A stretch of DNA of 60,000 nucleotides, from positions 64,001 through 124,000 of the forward strand of contig CAJNDS010002486.1 in NCBI GenBank assembly GCA_905221605.1, given 5' to 3'. The notes under the pieces are model-generated. The model was not told the origin of the DNA. It saw nothing but the letters and a program-made list of their open reading frames with translations, and ran no database searches. Positions within the stretch are counted from its first letter, which is position 1. Each line of letters begins with the position of its first letter. This stretch comes from Symbiodinium natans. Lineage: Eukaryota > Sar > Dinophyceae > Suessiales > Symbiodiniaceae. The position numbers and the translations under genes are program-made. Below, piece by piece: positions 11,401-19,626 of this stretch.

Positions 11401-12198
11401 TTTGAAAAGGACAAATATAAATTAATGAATAACGCAGTATATGGTAAGACGATGGAAAATGTAAGGGAACACATTAATTTTGAATTAGTAGATACTCAAG
11501 AGAGATACGCCAAATGTGTTAATAATCCTACATTCAAACACAGGCACATAATTAATGAAAATCTAGTAGGAGTGGAGAAGTTGAAAGAAAAGGTCAAATT
11601 AAATAAACCTATATATGTGGGAATGAGTATATTAGACTTATCTAAATTACATATGTATTCATTTTATTATGACGTCCGAAAAGAAAAGTATGATGAAAAT
11701 GTTAGGCTAGTTTACACAGACACTGACAGTTTTGTTATTCATACTAAAACTAAAGATGTATATGATGATTTTAATGACATCAAAGACCAAATGGATTTTA
11801 GTGGTTATGATAAGAAGCACAAATGCTATGACCCGACCAATAAGAAAGTATTAGGTAAGTTTAAGGACGAGTGCGATGGAAAAATAATAACACATTTCAT
11901 AGGACTGAAACCAAAATCATACGCGTTTAAGGTATTCAATGAAGTCAAGGAAGAAAAGAAATCAAAAGGAATAGTTAAACATAAAGTTAAGAAAGAATTG
12001 ACATACAAACAATATGAAGACACACTCATAGAAAACAGAAGTGACACAGTTAGTTTCAACACAATAAGAAGCAAGAACCACAGCATATATACAATAAATC
12101 AAGTGAAACAATGCTTATCGTCATATGACAACAAACGTTATTATATAAATAGTGTTGAGAGTGTTCCCTATGGGTATCAAGGTATCAAAACTATTTAA
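8440..12198 (+). CDS. polB: Protein-primed family B DNA polymerase (Polinton type)
   Basis: This 1252-residue protein copies the element's linear genome, most probably by protein priming, as known for Polinton/adenovirus-type polymerases. A C2H2-like finger (FHCRYC...H...C) lies near residue 372. The exonuclease motif I, YGDFECL, is near 427. A Cys/His cluster follows at about 516-550 (CFICGG ... DHCHFTGQYRGAAHNKCN), a zinc insertion common in Polinton polymerases. Exo II is HNLKNYDAHLI near 566. Palm motif A is YLDANNLYGLAM near 826, motif B KLMNNAVYGKTM near 993 and motif C VYTDTDSF near 1090. All catalytic motifs look intact. The N-terminal 350 residues are unassigned and may hold the terminal protein function. 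The ATG at 8440 follows an early-class motif. Trp codons are all TGG, which supports the standard code. Confidence 0.95.
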   Translation: MVEPDYDYIMDYLISSRIGNIKTRGDKELNKVIIDEKEYSYNKDKPLSNILKKKLRTISKTQGFKRYVILKKATKGVAVRKALEKYAIKTKARVTEETSAFKGYANSYSISNIKLKGYKGLSYLKYQEGRLKEFLGRNNNMKIRIDTEISFNHPEHEEPQKYKIGSRIYTINNQDELKTSIDNMASDIEIKVENSQLRKSGYTINKIESIRIHYDKYNPTRAGKYIELPKWFATKKACIHIKNDDDYCFKYCVQSRFYEIMKKDHPDRMYHYNKLKENDNLINWDGVEFPASEEDIDTFEKVNSNTISVNVYGIDPNGTNSIVVHKVTKIKNPSCHVNLLLLEEANNSHYVLIKDYSRLMGSQTNKHKEKLFHCRYCQHGFNKETLLTNHLLKGCMAHEIQQIVLPKEGTTMYFQKHYKKLKCPYVIYGDFECLTAPSSEGIKGSYQHHKPCGFMLNVVNSITNEATPYLYRGEDCMDKFCTTINKIKEEIMEKMKEKKEIQWSTKQKEQHKKEKHCFICGGKFDHQNPAKTKVADHCHFTGQYRGAAHNKCNLDYCFKYFRIPVFFHNLKNYDAHLIISHMEKLNKNKDKISVIAQNSEKFVTFTVDNLEFKDSFSFLSSSLDKLVKLTKYEENEKRKDWQHGFKFSKKNVYVDDDNDLDLLTDKGVYPYDYFTDFNKFTETSLPKIEDFYSKLTEEGIKQSEYDRANKIWEHFKIKNLGQYHDLYLQTDVLLLTDVFENFRKTCLVDYGLDPAHYITLPNFSWDAMLLKTGISLELIYDEDIYKMVENGLRGGMCQVSMRKAEANNPYMGERYDEHKERSYINYLDANNLYGLAMCQKLPYKDIKFVNDIDNFNEEEILKYDNGSEGYILDVDLEYPKELHDKHIDYPLAPQIMSVTSDMLSDCQKEIYKSYHENKEAKDEQTKKLILNVMDKTNYILHINILKFYLKQGLKLKKVNRVIAFKQKEWLKPWIDFNTEKRKQATSDFEKDKYKLMNNAVYGKTMENVREHINFELVDTQERYAKCVNNPTFKHRHIINENLVGVEKLKEKVKLNKPIYVGMSILDLSKLHMYSFYYDVRKEKYDENVRLVYTDTDSFVIHTKTKDVYDDFNDIKDQMDFSGYDKKHKCYDPTNKKVLGKFKDECDGKIITHFIGLKPKSYAFKVFNEVKEEKKSKGIVKHKVKKELTYKQYEDTLIENRSDTVSFNTIRSKNHSIYTINQVKQCLSSYDNKRYYINSVESVPYGYQGIKTI

Positions 12199-12205
12199 AG
12201 ACATG

Positions 12206-12427
12206 TTATTGAATTGCTCTAAATCTTCCCTTTAAGCCTAGATTTTCATTATTATTTAAACAAGCTCTACATGATTTATTGTATAATCTTTTGGACTGTT
12301 TACTTACAAACTCATCTACACATTTTAACTGCTTACATATTCTACACTGCATGCACTGTATATACTGTGCTTTGTAATCTTTACCAGCATCAAAATTAAC
12401 AACAATATTATCATCTAATTCACACAT
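12206..12427 (-). CDS. Small zinc-ribbon protein, endonuclease VII-like cysteine pattern
   Basis: The 73-residue product has paired cysteines: CMQC and CRIC, then about 20 residues containing K...FV, then CRACLNNN. This spacing resembles the zinc-binding half of recombination endonuclease VII-like proteins. The catalytic His/Asn part is not evident, so nuclease activity is uncertain; a nucleic-acid-binding role is an inference. It is convergent with the polymerase (8 bases apart). A TCTA motif sits 5 bases before the ATG. The TGA ending the next gene upstream is in phase six codons before this ATG, which I take as coincidence. Confidence 0.65.
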   Translation of the reverse strand: MCELDDNIVVNFDAGKDYKAQYIQCMQCRICKQLKCVDEFVSKQSKRLYNKSCRACLNNNENLGLKGRFRAIQ

Positions 12428-12432
12428 TATTA

Positions 12433-12436
12433 TTAG
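12433..12436 (-). promoter_or_regulatory. Late-class TCTA motif
   Basis: TCTA followed by AATAATAATG on the minus strand precedes the small zinc protein. The spacing (5 bases) is shorter than at other genes, so it is less certain. Confidence 0.4.
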
Positions 12437-12445
12437 ATGATAATA

Positions 12446-12709
12446 TCATGAATAGGTTTTCGTCTCTTCGTCATACTTTATCTTGTAATAGTCAAGGGTT
12501 GTTTGTTTCGGTGGTAAAATTTCCTTGTTGTTCAGTTTAGTCAAATATGTGTTCTTCTTATTCTCATACGTTGCATCAACTGGTGTTCTGTTAAAGTTTC
12601 TCGTGGGTCTTTCATGTAATAATTTCTCAATCCTCTCCAGTCTCAGTATGACATCTTGCTTGAATTCGGCTTTAGCCAATAGCTTTGCGTATTCAGGTTT
12701 ATCACCCAT
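12446..12709 (-). CDS. Hypothetical coiled-coil protein, 87 residues
   Basis: The frame starts with ATG at 12709, has heptad-like Leu/Ile/Glu/Lys spacing at about residues 10-35 (KLLAKAEFKQDVILRLERIE) and ends in TGA. The polar C-terminal half contains LPPKQTTLDYYKIKYDEET. A predicted role as a small structural or accessory protein is only an inference from size and position among viral genes. Upstream, on the minus strand, the sequence is very AT-rich with TATATAAGTATATGG. Confidence 0.6.
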   Translation of the reverse strand: MGDKPEYAKLLAKAEFKQDVILRLERIEKLLHERPTRNFNRTPVDATYENKKNTYLTKLNNKEILPPKQTTLDYYKIKYDEETKTYS

Positions 12710-12788
12710 ATACTTATATATACATTAAGTTTTTAAATAAAAACTTTTATAATAAAACTTTTATATTAAAATTTTCATAAACTGAATT

Positions 12789-13019
12789 ATGAAAATTCTA
12801 AATTCCAAACTAATTAGGGATATATCTTATGTATATCCGAATTATGTAAGCGTATCGCATTACTCCCCTTTCATGCGTCCGCTTACGATGTCTGGGACTT
12901 ATGCAATCACACGGGAGCAATGGGCACATATTCGGGGTGTTCATCCTGTTTCATTTTCCGGGGAACTCCAAGCACTGTACTCTGTCAATATATATTATAG
13001 TTTAACTTTTAAATATTAG
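12789..13019 (+). CDS. Doubtful small frame, 76 residues
   Basis: This frame starts with ATG and runs opposite to its neighbours, filling the gap between two leftward genes. The middle (about 12890-12980) is visibly more GC-rich than the surrounding viral DNA. The product has no recognised motif. Its end overlaps the 3' end of the next leftward gene. It may be a spurious frame or a small captured gene. Confidence 0.25.
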   Translation: MKILNSKLIRDISYVYPNYVSVSHYSPFMRPLTMSGTYAITREQWAHIRGVHPVSFSGELQALYSVNIYYSLTFKY

Positions 13020-13409
13020 TCCATGAAGGTTATGAGATTTCAATTGTTCAACATCTTTTTTTACATCTCCTACTTCTTCTTCAATTTTATCTAGTCTTTC
13101 TTCACATTCTTCAGGGGTGATTTTCCGATGTTCTGACCATCCCGTACTACAAAGTTGAACGCCTCCAGCTTGTGGTGCTGTATCTGGTTTAAATATTCCA
13201 TCATCAGGCGACACGCCCCGACCCATTTTAAAACTAGAACGGTCTTCTACAACATTAACAACAACCTTATCATTTTCTGTTGTTGTTTTAGTTTCTTTAT
13301 GGTATGTGTTTCGTTTACATCTACAAAATAAACAGTTTATACCATCTTTATCTACACTTACGCCGCCGTCAGTTCCATCTTTGTTATTATCTTTGTTTGC
13401 ATCGCTCAT
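13002..13409 (-). CDS. Hypothetical protein with C-terminal coiled coil, 135 residues
   Basis: The N-terminus is polar and Asp/Lys-rich, followed by a cysteine cluster (CLFCRCK) at about residues 26-32. A linker with GRGVSPDDGIFKPD comes next. The C-terminal 35 residues form a likely coiled coil (ECEERLDKIEEEVGDVKKDV). No family is recognised. It belongs to the leftward block between polymerase and ATPase; the start ATG at 13409 follows TATACATTAATAT on the minus strand. Confidence 0.6.
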   Translation of the reverse strand: MSDANKDNNKDGTDGGVSVDKDGINCLFCRCKRNTYHKETKTTTENDKVVVNVVEDRSSFKMGRGVSPDDGIFKPDTAPQAGGVQLCSTGWSEHRKITPEECEERLDKIEEEVGDVKKDVEQLKSHNLHGLIFKS

Positions 13410-13422
13410 ATATTAATGTATA

Positions 13423-13572
13423 TTAGTTTTTCTTCAATTTTAAATATTGTAAAATCCCTTTACATATTTCCAACACCGAATAACAACATCTACGATATCT
13501 AGGCGTTGTTATTATTAACTGTTCTATGTCTTCAAGGTTGTCAATGACATCCATGCAATCACCGTAATTCAT
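13423..13572 (-). CDS. Possible small protein, 49 residues
   Basis: Reading leftward from ATG at 13572 there is an uninterrupted frame to a TAA at 13423-13425. It fills the gap between the coiled-coil gene and the divergent ATPase gene and starts next to an AT-rich TATTAATATATATG sequence. It is rich in Cys, Ile and Leu and ends in KLKKN. No motif is recognised, so support is positional only. Confidence 0.4.
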   Translation of the reverse strand: MNYGDCMDVIDNLEDIEQLIITTPRYRRCCYSVLEICKGILQYLKLKKN

Positions 13573-13596
13573 ATATATTAATAATGATATAATTTT

Positions 13597-13600
13597 TCTA
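13597..13600 (+). promoter_or_regulatory. Late-class TCTA motif of the ATPase gene
   Basis: TCTATGTATTAATAATAATG: TCTA is 13 bases before the ATPase ATG with the AT-rich spacer shared by other late-class genes. Confidence 0.6.
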
Positions 13601-13613
13601 TGTATTAATAATA

Positions 13614-14405
13614 ATGATTACACCTATAGTCAAGCCAGTTAATGTTAAAGAGTATGATTTTAAACAATCTAAATATGAAATTGCTCCGAGATTACCGTTT
13701 AGTCAAATAATAACAGGTCCTAGCGGTTCTGGTAAAGGTATATTATTACAATCAATGATATTAGATATTTATCGTGACGTCTTCGCTAGAATTTACATTT
13801 GGTCACCTTCAATTTCAGTTGACAGTAATTGGACACCAGTTAAAAAGTACATTCAAGACAATTTAAAGGTTGATTTAGAAAAAGAAAAATGTATGTTTGA
13901 TGAATATGTCCCTTCAGAATTAGAAGAAGTTATTAAACGTCAACACAAAGTAATAGAATATCAGAAAAAGAATGACCACAATAAATTACATTCAATATTA
14001 ATTATTGTTGATGATTTTGCAGACAGCAAGGCCTTTTCAAGAAATTCACCTTTATTAAATCAATTATATGTGAGAGGTAGACATAATGCAATTAACATTA
14101 TAACATCAACACAAAAATTTAACGCTTTATCTCCTATTATTCGTGTCAATAGTCGTCAGTTGTTCTTTTTCAGATTAAGGAATTATAAGGAAATAGAAAC
14201 GATGGTTGAAGAATTAAGTGCTGTATTGATTAAAAAATCAAGTGTAGCAGATACTAAAAACCTACAAGAAGCAAAGAAATTATTATTAGAAGTGTATAAT
14301 ATAGCAACAGAAGAACCATACAGTTTTTTATTTATTAACCTAATGAAAGGTGATGTTAATGATATGTTTTATAAACGATTTGACGCTAAATTAGTCATTG
14401 ATTAG
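13614..14405 (+). CDS. A32/FtsK-HerA-like genome packaging ATPase
   Basis: The 263-residue product is the packaging ATPase expected to drive viral DNA into capsids. Walker A is GPSGSGKG at residues 35-42. Walker B is LIIVDDFAD near residues 129-137. Downstream, RGRHNAINIITSTQKF matches the sensor/arginine region typical of the A32-like group. Length matches PLV and virophage ATPases. It stands alone on the plus strand, between two leftward blocks, and converges on the next gene with overlapping ends. Confidence 0.93.
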   Translation: MITPIVKPVNVKEYDFKQSKYEIAPRLPFSQIITGPSGSGKGILLQSMILDIYRDVFARIYIWSPSISVDSNWTPVKKYIQDNLKVDLEKEKCMFDEYVPSELEEVIKRQHKVIEYQKKNDHNKLHSILIIVDDFADSKAFSRNSPLLNQLYVRGRHNAINIITSTQKFNALSPIIRVNSRQLFFFRLRNYKEIETMVEELSAVLIKKSSVADTKNLQEAKKLLLEVYNIATEEPYSFLFINLMKGDVNDMFYKRFDAKLVID

Positions 14406-15050
14406 TTAAAATTAGTTAAAACCAGTTCAGTGTCAAACCCATTCCAGAGTATGTGTTTAAAAGTCTCGTAATTTTCAGTTCCATCTACAACATTAAACCA
14501 AATGCGACCAAAGAAAAATTCCATTATAAAAGGTCTTATTAACCAGTCAATGTCATTTTTGAACTTGCAAACATTATTACTTTTATAAGCAGTTAGTAGT
14601 TTATTATGTAATTCATGATTATAATTAAGATAAATATTATCAAACTCTGAAGTATTAAGTTTGTTAAGAACAGGTATAACAAATGTATCATAAATTGCTT
14701 TACTGTTTTCATAGTTATAAAAATAACTAAGACCTGTTAAGAATAAAAACACACTATTTAGTATTGTATCAACTCTACTTTCAAAAGCACCATCAGGGTT
14801 ATTTTGATTATTAATAACTCTTCTTATCTTATTACATTTAGGACAGTTAAAGTATGACATAATAAGTGTATCAACATTGAAATTAATAATTCCATTCTTT
14901 GAAATTTCCTTGTTATTGCAATAACAACTGCAGTTCTTAATATATGAATTTCCTTTTTCAATTAAATCACAAATTAAGATTTTTTATTTTATTATAAACT
15001 TCAAACTTTTTATCACTGATAATTCTAACTTTAAAAATTATACAACCCAT
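14402..15050 (-). pseudogene. Cysteine-rich hypothetical protein, frame broken by a one-base indel
   Basis: The annotated-looking frame 14402-14860 (152 residues, N-terminal CPKC) continues upstream in phase for about 40 more codons, adding a CSCYC cluster. It then meets a stop at a run of six A residues (minus strand) near 14982-14987. A second frame beginning with ATG at 15050 leads into the same A-run. One base too many in that run would explain both pieces, giving a protein of roughly 215 residues. The C-terminal half is aromatic-rich and helical. No family is recognised. The break may be a homopolymer sequencing error or a real mutation. Overlaps the ATPase 3' end by 4 bases. Confidence 0.6.
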
Positions 15051-15109
15051 ATTTAACAACTATTACATAAAATATTAATATTGTTTTATGTAATGTTTGA
15101 TAATATTTT

Positions 15110-15328
15110 TTAAATAATTGAATAATTACATAAGTTAACTGGTGGCAACTTATAATATATTTTATCACTCTTCTTTTCTCTCACCTCTTTTATATCTTTT
15201 ATCATTTCTTTCAATACTTTAATCTGTAGTTTATCAATATTACTTAAATCTAGTTCATCTTCATTAATATTATTTATTTGATTAATACAATCGTTCTCAT
15301 TATCACCTTTTGATATTCTACTACCCAT
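15110..15328 (-). CDS. Small hypothetical protein with myristoylation-like N-terminus, 72 residues
   Basis: The protein begins MGSRISKG, a Gly-2/Ser-6 arrangement typical of N-myristoylation signals. It is followed by an acidic Asn-rich segment and a Lys/Glu helix (VLKEMIKDIKEVREKKSDK). No enzyme motif is seen. Membrane anchoring is an inference from the N-terminus only. It lies 6 bases downstream of the small zinc-finger gene in the leftward block. Confidence 0.55.
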   Translation of the reverse strand: MGSRISKGDNENDCINQINNINEDELDLSNIDKLQIKVLKEMIKDIKEVREKKSDKIYYKLPPVNLCNYSII

Positions 15329-15334
15329 ATACTA

Positions 15335-15517
15335 TTATTTAGGTTTTTTATTTTTGTTCTTTTTATATACATTATCCCAGAATTTCGGATTAGCGTCATA
15401 ACGGGCTTCTACTAACTTTTGGTGTTCTTTTGTGTTAATGTGTTTCATATTCTCCTTTTCTGTTTCGTCTGTTGGTCTCTTCAATCCACATTTACATATA
15501 TAATATGTTCGTGTCAT
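15335..15517 (-). CDS. Small C2H2-like zinc-finger protein, 60 residues
   Basis: The product contains YICKCGLKR followed by MKHINTKEHQK, giving a CxC...HxxxxH arrangement that resembles a single zinc finger, and ends in a basic tail NKNKKPK. It probably binds nucleic acid. The ATG at 15517 is preceded on the minus strand by TCTA 11 bases upstream. Confidence 0.65.
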   Translation of the reverse strand: MTRTYYICKCGLKRPTDETEKENMKHINTKEHQKLVEARYDANPKFWDNVYKKNKNKKPK

Positions 15518-15528
15518 ATTAATGTTTT

Positions 15529-15532
15529 TAGA
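15529..15532 (-). promoter_or_regulatory. Late-class TCTA motif
   Basis: Minus-strand TCTA, AT-rich spacer of 11 bases, then the ATG of the small zinc-finger gene; it sits between that gene and the fibre gene stop. Confidence 0.5.
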
Positions 15533-15538
15533 TAAGAA

Positions 15539-17863
15539 TTATTTTCTACTTTTTGCTTTTGGTTTAGCCTTTGGTTTCGGGCTTTCCTCGCCTTTCAACT
15601 TCTTAACCTCCTTCTTTAAATCTTCAACTTCTTTCATTAACTCTTGAACACATCCCCACAATACAACTGCTGTTTTATTATATGCTAATAACTTCATACC
15701 ATCATCATTATAATATATAATATTGTCCCATTCAGAAGGCATTTTTGCGTCTTTTATATCATCTGCTACAAATCCAATATGACTTTTTTTGTCTTCATCA
15801 TTAATAAAATTATATGTTTTCGGCTTAATATATTTGACTGCTTTGTAACACTCTTTAATATTTACTTCTTTAACGTTTTCTTTTAACTTAGAGTCTGATG
15901 TTTCAGTTAAAGCAACGCATGTTAAATTTCCTCCAATATCAGCGTTATTCGTTGTAGTAAAGAAACCATAAACATCCACGCCTGTGTTTGTGGCGTCTAA
16001 TCTTGATAAATTATTATTGCTTAATCTAATAAATCCATCATCGTCTGGATTATTAATTAATACTCTTTGTTGTCCTGATACATCAGTGTTTGTAATTTCT
16101 AGTTGTCCGACTAAAGTTACTTTTCCATCAGTTAATTGTATTTCTGGTGTGCTACTTTCCAAGCCTATTGTTAAATTCATTTCCCCTGCTGTGTCTCCAT
16201 TTCTGATATATAACTTATATTGAGTGTCCAATACTTCTCTAAACTCTGATGAATTTTGAAATTTCATTTTTCCCCAAGTTATTAAATCTGCTTCCGCTGT
16301 TAAATTACCAATACTATTAAATGTTTGATTATTTGTAACTGCTCTATTTATAGTAATTCCGTTTGTGTTATTTAATTGTAACGCTATTGTTCCTGTTGTA
16401 GGGTCGGTTGTTCTATTTGATTGTAATGAAAAATTAATTTCGTTAGTTGATATTACATTTAATGAATTATTAGCGTCTGCTCGTTGAAATATTCTACCCG
16501 AATTATTTACATAAATATCGCCGTTGAATGTTGATGTGCTTTGAAACGATGCTGTGCTTCCAAAATTAGCATTGCCTCCCGATACATTTAGTTTATTTGA
16601 ACCTTGAATAACTCCAATGCCTAAACTTAAACAATAAACGCCATTACCGTTTGCTGTATTTAATAAAAGCAACGAAGAACTGTCGTTGCTTGTGTTATAC
16701 GCGTTAATATTAAAAGAGTTAAATCTTATATATCCTTGTGCATTTTTTACTGTTAAAACATTACTGGCATCCGTTGTATTTTTATAAAGTGTAAGTCCTG
16801 AATTATTAGAAATATTAGAAGTATCATTTTCATAATTTATAGTGTCTTTAAAATAAGTTGGGTTAAATAATGTAGTTCCTCCTGTTGCATTATTGCATTC
16901 TATAAATGTATTAGTGTCAGCGTCTGTTGATGCTCCTAACATTAATCTCACTGCCTCTTGGTCTGTTCTTATATCCATTGACGTATTTGATTTAGTAGCG
17001 TTATTGTATCTGTCTATACTTGTATTAGCGTCTGTTAATTCAATATTTCCACCGATATTAATATTATTTGTTAAATTAATGCTGTCTGCTGTTAAATTAG
17101 ATACGGATAAATCATTGGTAATATTAACATTTCCTGACGGGTTTAATTCTAAATCTACAACACTATCATCGGATGTAGCATTTGATATAATTTTATTTCC
17201 TTGTAAAGTTATATAATTAGTAGCATTTTTAAATACACTAATAACTTTATCTCCTCCTCCTGTTTGATTACTAAATAATAATCCAGTAGTTGGTGATATA
17301 TTTATTGTCTCATTATTTAACGTTCATCCACTATGAATAATAGTAGGAGCACTACAATCAATAACTGGGTTTGTTTTAAACCTATCAGTAAAGTCACTTA
17401 ATGGAACTCTTAACGCTAATAGATTATCAATTTCTGTATCAGTATAACCACCACCGCCACCAGCTCTTGCTATCAATGTATCTACCTCGCCCTTATTATA
17501 ACAGTTTGTTGCTAATAATGTGTTGTTTTGATAATTAGTAGATAAATTTGTGTCTATTTGTGCTGATGTGTAATAGTTAGTAAATGTAGCATCTACCTCT
17601 GTTTTATTGTAAAAATTAGTAGCTAGAACTGTGTTAGTTTGATAATTATTTGTTAAATCATCATTAATTGCATTAATATTGTTGAAATTTTGTAATTGTT
17701 TTGTATTTAAAACTGCTATAGCGTCAGTATTTGCTGTTATATCTGCTGTAAAGTTAAGATTGTCAAGTTCTGTTTTTGTTGCATAAATTTGTGAAATGTC
17801 TGTTCCACTGACAACAATATTATCTGCTGTTAATGTGTTTGTATTGTTTAATGTCAAAGGCAT
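15539..17863 (-). pseudogene. Fibre protein with S74-type intramolecular chaperone, interrupted by one in-frame TGA
   Basis: Two frames, 17324-17863 and 15539-16978, are parts of one 774-codon reading frame: the 115 codons between the TGA (17324-17326) and the first later ATG are open and in phase. The N-terminal part has repeated YNKxEVD segments separated by LATN/TNYQ motifs, typical of trimeric fibre shafts. The middle is Asn/Thr-rich beta-repeat sequence. The C-terminus has TSDSKLKENV (Ser/Lys self-cleavage site), IGFVADDI and a coiled coil, as in peptidase S74 endosialidase-type chaperones, then a KPKAKPKAK tail. It should form a receptor-binding spike that is trimmed after folding. The TGA may be a nonsense mutation, a sequence error or a readthrough site. 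Confidence 0.82.
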
Positions 17864-17881
17864 TAGTTAATATTAATAAAA

Positions 17882-17885
17882 TAGA
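17882..17885 (-). promoter_or_regulatory. Late-class TCTA motif of the fibre gene
   Basis: Minus-strand TCTA followed by an AT-rich spacer containing TATTAATATTAA lies 18 bases before the fibre ATG at 17863. Confidence 0.5.
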
Positions 17886-17917
17886 TAATTATTTTATTAA
17901 TATTAATTATCTTCAAA

Positions 17918-19360
17918 TCAGTCATAAACTTTTAAACCTAAATCCTTAATTTCTAATATTTGTTCCGACAGTAATGTTATATAACAAGTATCAGGCATGT
18001 TTGTATTAGTTATAGCACCATTTGCAGGTTTCACTTTCAATAACATTTGTTGTCCTGCTCTTGTATTAATTCCTGTGTAGCTACTATCTGGCACACGTTC
18101 AAATGAAAAAGCAAACACAAACTGGCGGTCTCTATATTGTTTAAAATCAATTGATAAACTGTGTTGATGGAACATTGGTAAATTTAGTGCCTTTCTCAAA
18201 TGATAGAAGCACTCGGTAATTGAAGCACAAGGGTATTCAGGATAAAGTTTAGAACCTAATTGAATTTGAAATTCTAAATCTAAATCAGGGTCATATATTC
18301 CTTCATTTGCTGGAAATGATGCCTGTTGTGGATGATAGAAACGACAGAATTCTTTATCACAATATTCATACCCTGTGCTTGGGTCTCCGCTCTTGTAAAA
18401 TGTAACGAACGATGCTACTAATTTAGAGACTGAACGAATAACTTGAACGCTAAAATTGTCATTTCCCGTTAGTGCTTGTGATTGAGTAATGTAAGTGGTA
18501 TAAGTAATTGGTAGTCCTTTTCCTTCTAAAAGATGTTTGACATATTCATTATTCAAATTATTATCAAGGGCGCAAACATCACAAACAACACGAGCATTAT
18601 TAATTTGCCATTGAATACTTGTATTTCTGTATCTTGCATTCGCTTGCCCTGCGTCAGCAGGGTTGACATTATTTACAAAACGATTGCCTACGGCAGTGTT
18701 CGCTGTATCATCGTTATAGTTAATAATACAATCAGTAGCATTAGTTACTAATTCTAATTCAATAGTGAGATTACCCATATATTTTAATGGTAAATATTTA
18801 AACTGACTAAATAAACCACAAAGAGGTTTAAATGCAACAGTCATTTTATTCTTAAACCCTTGACAATTATAACCATTAACTTCATATTTTAATTCAGGAT
18901 TTACTCCGTCAGCAAATAGTGTTCTAACTTCGTCATCATATCTATAACCAAAACCTTCATTTGCTTCGTCTTTCCGTGCTCCTGCTGACATCATTTTAGA
19001 GAACATGTGATGAACTCGGTTGTAATTATCAAAGTCTTCTACGACCTGATTACCAGCAATAATTCGCATTCGTCTAAAGAAGCAATAAGGAGGAGATAAT
19101 GGACGAAGCTTATTGTCATAATCACCAGTGTCTTCATTTTGCAATGTAAAGAAAATTCTTACTGATTGAGGGTCTAACCAAGTATTATCTTCACCGTTTA
19201 AAGAAAATTTTAATACACGATTACCGCTGTTTGACTTATAGATATTTGAACCAGTCGGCCAGAATGACACACTTCTTCTATCAATAATATAACTTGAACC
19301 TTTGTTTAATTTGAATGACAGGTTGTCAATGAGGATATCTTCGGGCGAAAAAGTTTCCAT
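17918..19360 (-). CDS. mcp: Major capsid protein, double jelly-roll, Polinton/PLV type
   Basis: The 480-residue product matches the PLV/Polinton major capsid pattern: RRSVSFWPTGSNIY near residue 28, LKFSLNGEDNTWLDP near 50, LRPLSPPYCFFRRMRIIAG near 85-105, then EDFDNYNRVHHMF and EGFGYRYDD. The later LKYMGNLTIELEL and the C-terminal YRDRQFVFAFSFERV belong to the second jelly roll. It forms the hexon-like trimers of an icosahedral shell. Length is within the range of the family and the frame is intact. It ends in TGA, with a TAA four codons later in the same phase. The gene lies in the leftward block between the fibre and a small hypothetical, with a TCTA motif upstream. Confidence 0.93.
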   Translation of the reverse strand: METFSPEDILIDNLSFKLNKGSSYIIDRRSVSFWPTGSNIYKSNSGNRVLKFSLNGEDNTWLDPQSVRIFFTLQNEDTGDYDNKLRPLSPPYCFFRRMRIIAGNQVVEDFDNYNRVHHMFSKMMSAGARKDEANEGFGYRYDDEVRTLFADGVNPELKYEVNGYNCQGFKNKMTVAFKPLCGLFSQFKYLPLKYMGNLTIELELVTNATDCIINYNDDTANTAVGNRFVNNVNPADAGQANARYRNTSIQWQINNARVVCDVCALDNNLNNEYVKHLLEGKGLPITYTTYITQSQALTGNDNFSVQVIRSVSKLVASFVTFYKSGDPSTGYEYCDKEFCRFYHPQQASFPANEGIYDPDLDLEFQIQLGSKLYPEYPCASITECFYHLRKALNLPMFHQHSLSIDFKQYRDRQFVFAFSFERVPDSSYTGINTRAGQQMLLKVKPANGAITNTNMPDTCYITLLSEQILEIKDLGLKVYD

Positions 19361-19377
19361 ACTTATATATTCAAGAC

Positions 19378-19381
19378 TAGA
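19378..19381 (-). promoter_or_regulatory. Late-class TCTA motif of the major capsid gene
   Basis: Minus-strand TCTAGTCTTGAATATATAAG precedes the capsid ATG; TCTA is 17 bases upstream. Confidence 0.6.
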
Positions 19382-19402
19382 TAATTAATATTTTTATAAT
19401 AA

Positions 19403-19615
19403 TTAATCAAATATATTAAACTTAAACTTAATATTATTTTCATTATTTTTCTTTCCTTTCTTTGTGTTTATAGTCTCCTTTAATTGCATCTCTCCTCCCT
19501 CATCAACTAACTTTATTATTTCTTCATAACTGTTCTGTTTAAACTTTTTCTCTTGCTTAGGATTTTCCATTTTTTCATAACTATTAGATTTATAAGCAAA
19601 CATTATTAAAATCAT
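19403..19615 (-). CDS. Small basic hypothetical protein, up to 70 residues
   Basis: The product is Lys/Glu/Asn-rich (QEKKFKQNSYEEIIKLVDEG) without recognised motif. The start is uncertain: ATG codons occur at 19615, 19603 and further in, and MENPKQEKK may be the true N-terminus. It sits between lipase and major capsid genes in the same orientation with short gaps, as expected of a small operon-like viral gene. Confidence 0.5.
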   Translation of the reverse strand: MILIMFAYKSNSYEKMENPKQEKKFKQNSYEEIIKLVDEGGEMQLKETINTKKGKKNNENNIKFKFNIFD

Positions 19616-19626
19616 TGAGAAATTAA

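Noticed and set aside
12206-12709. TGA as a sense codon (alternative code) joining two frames at 12446
   Set aside because: Six in-phase codons link the frames, but that occurs by chance one time in three. The second gene has its own ATG and a TCTA motif. The long polymerase frame uses only TGG for Trp, so the standard code applies.
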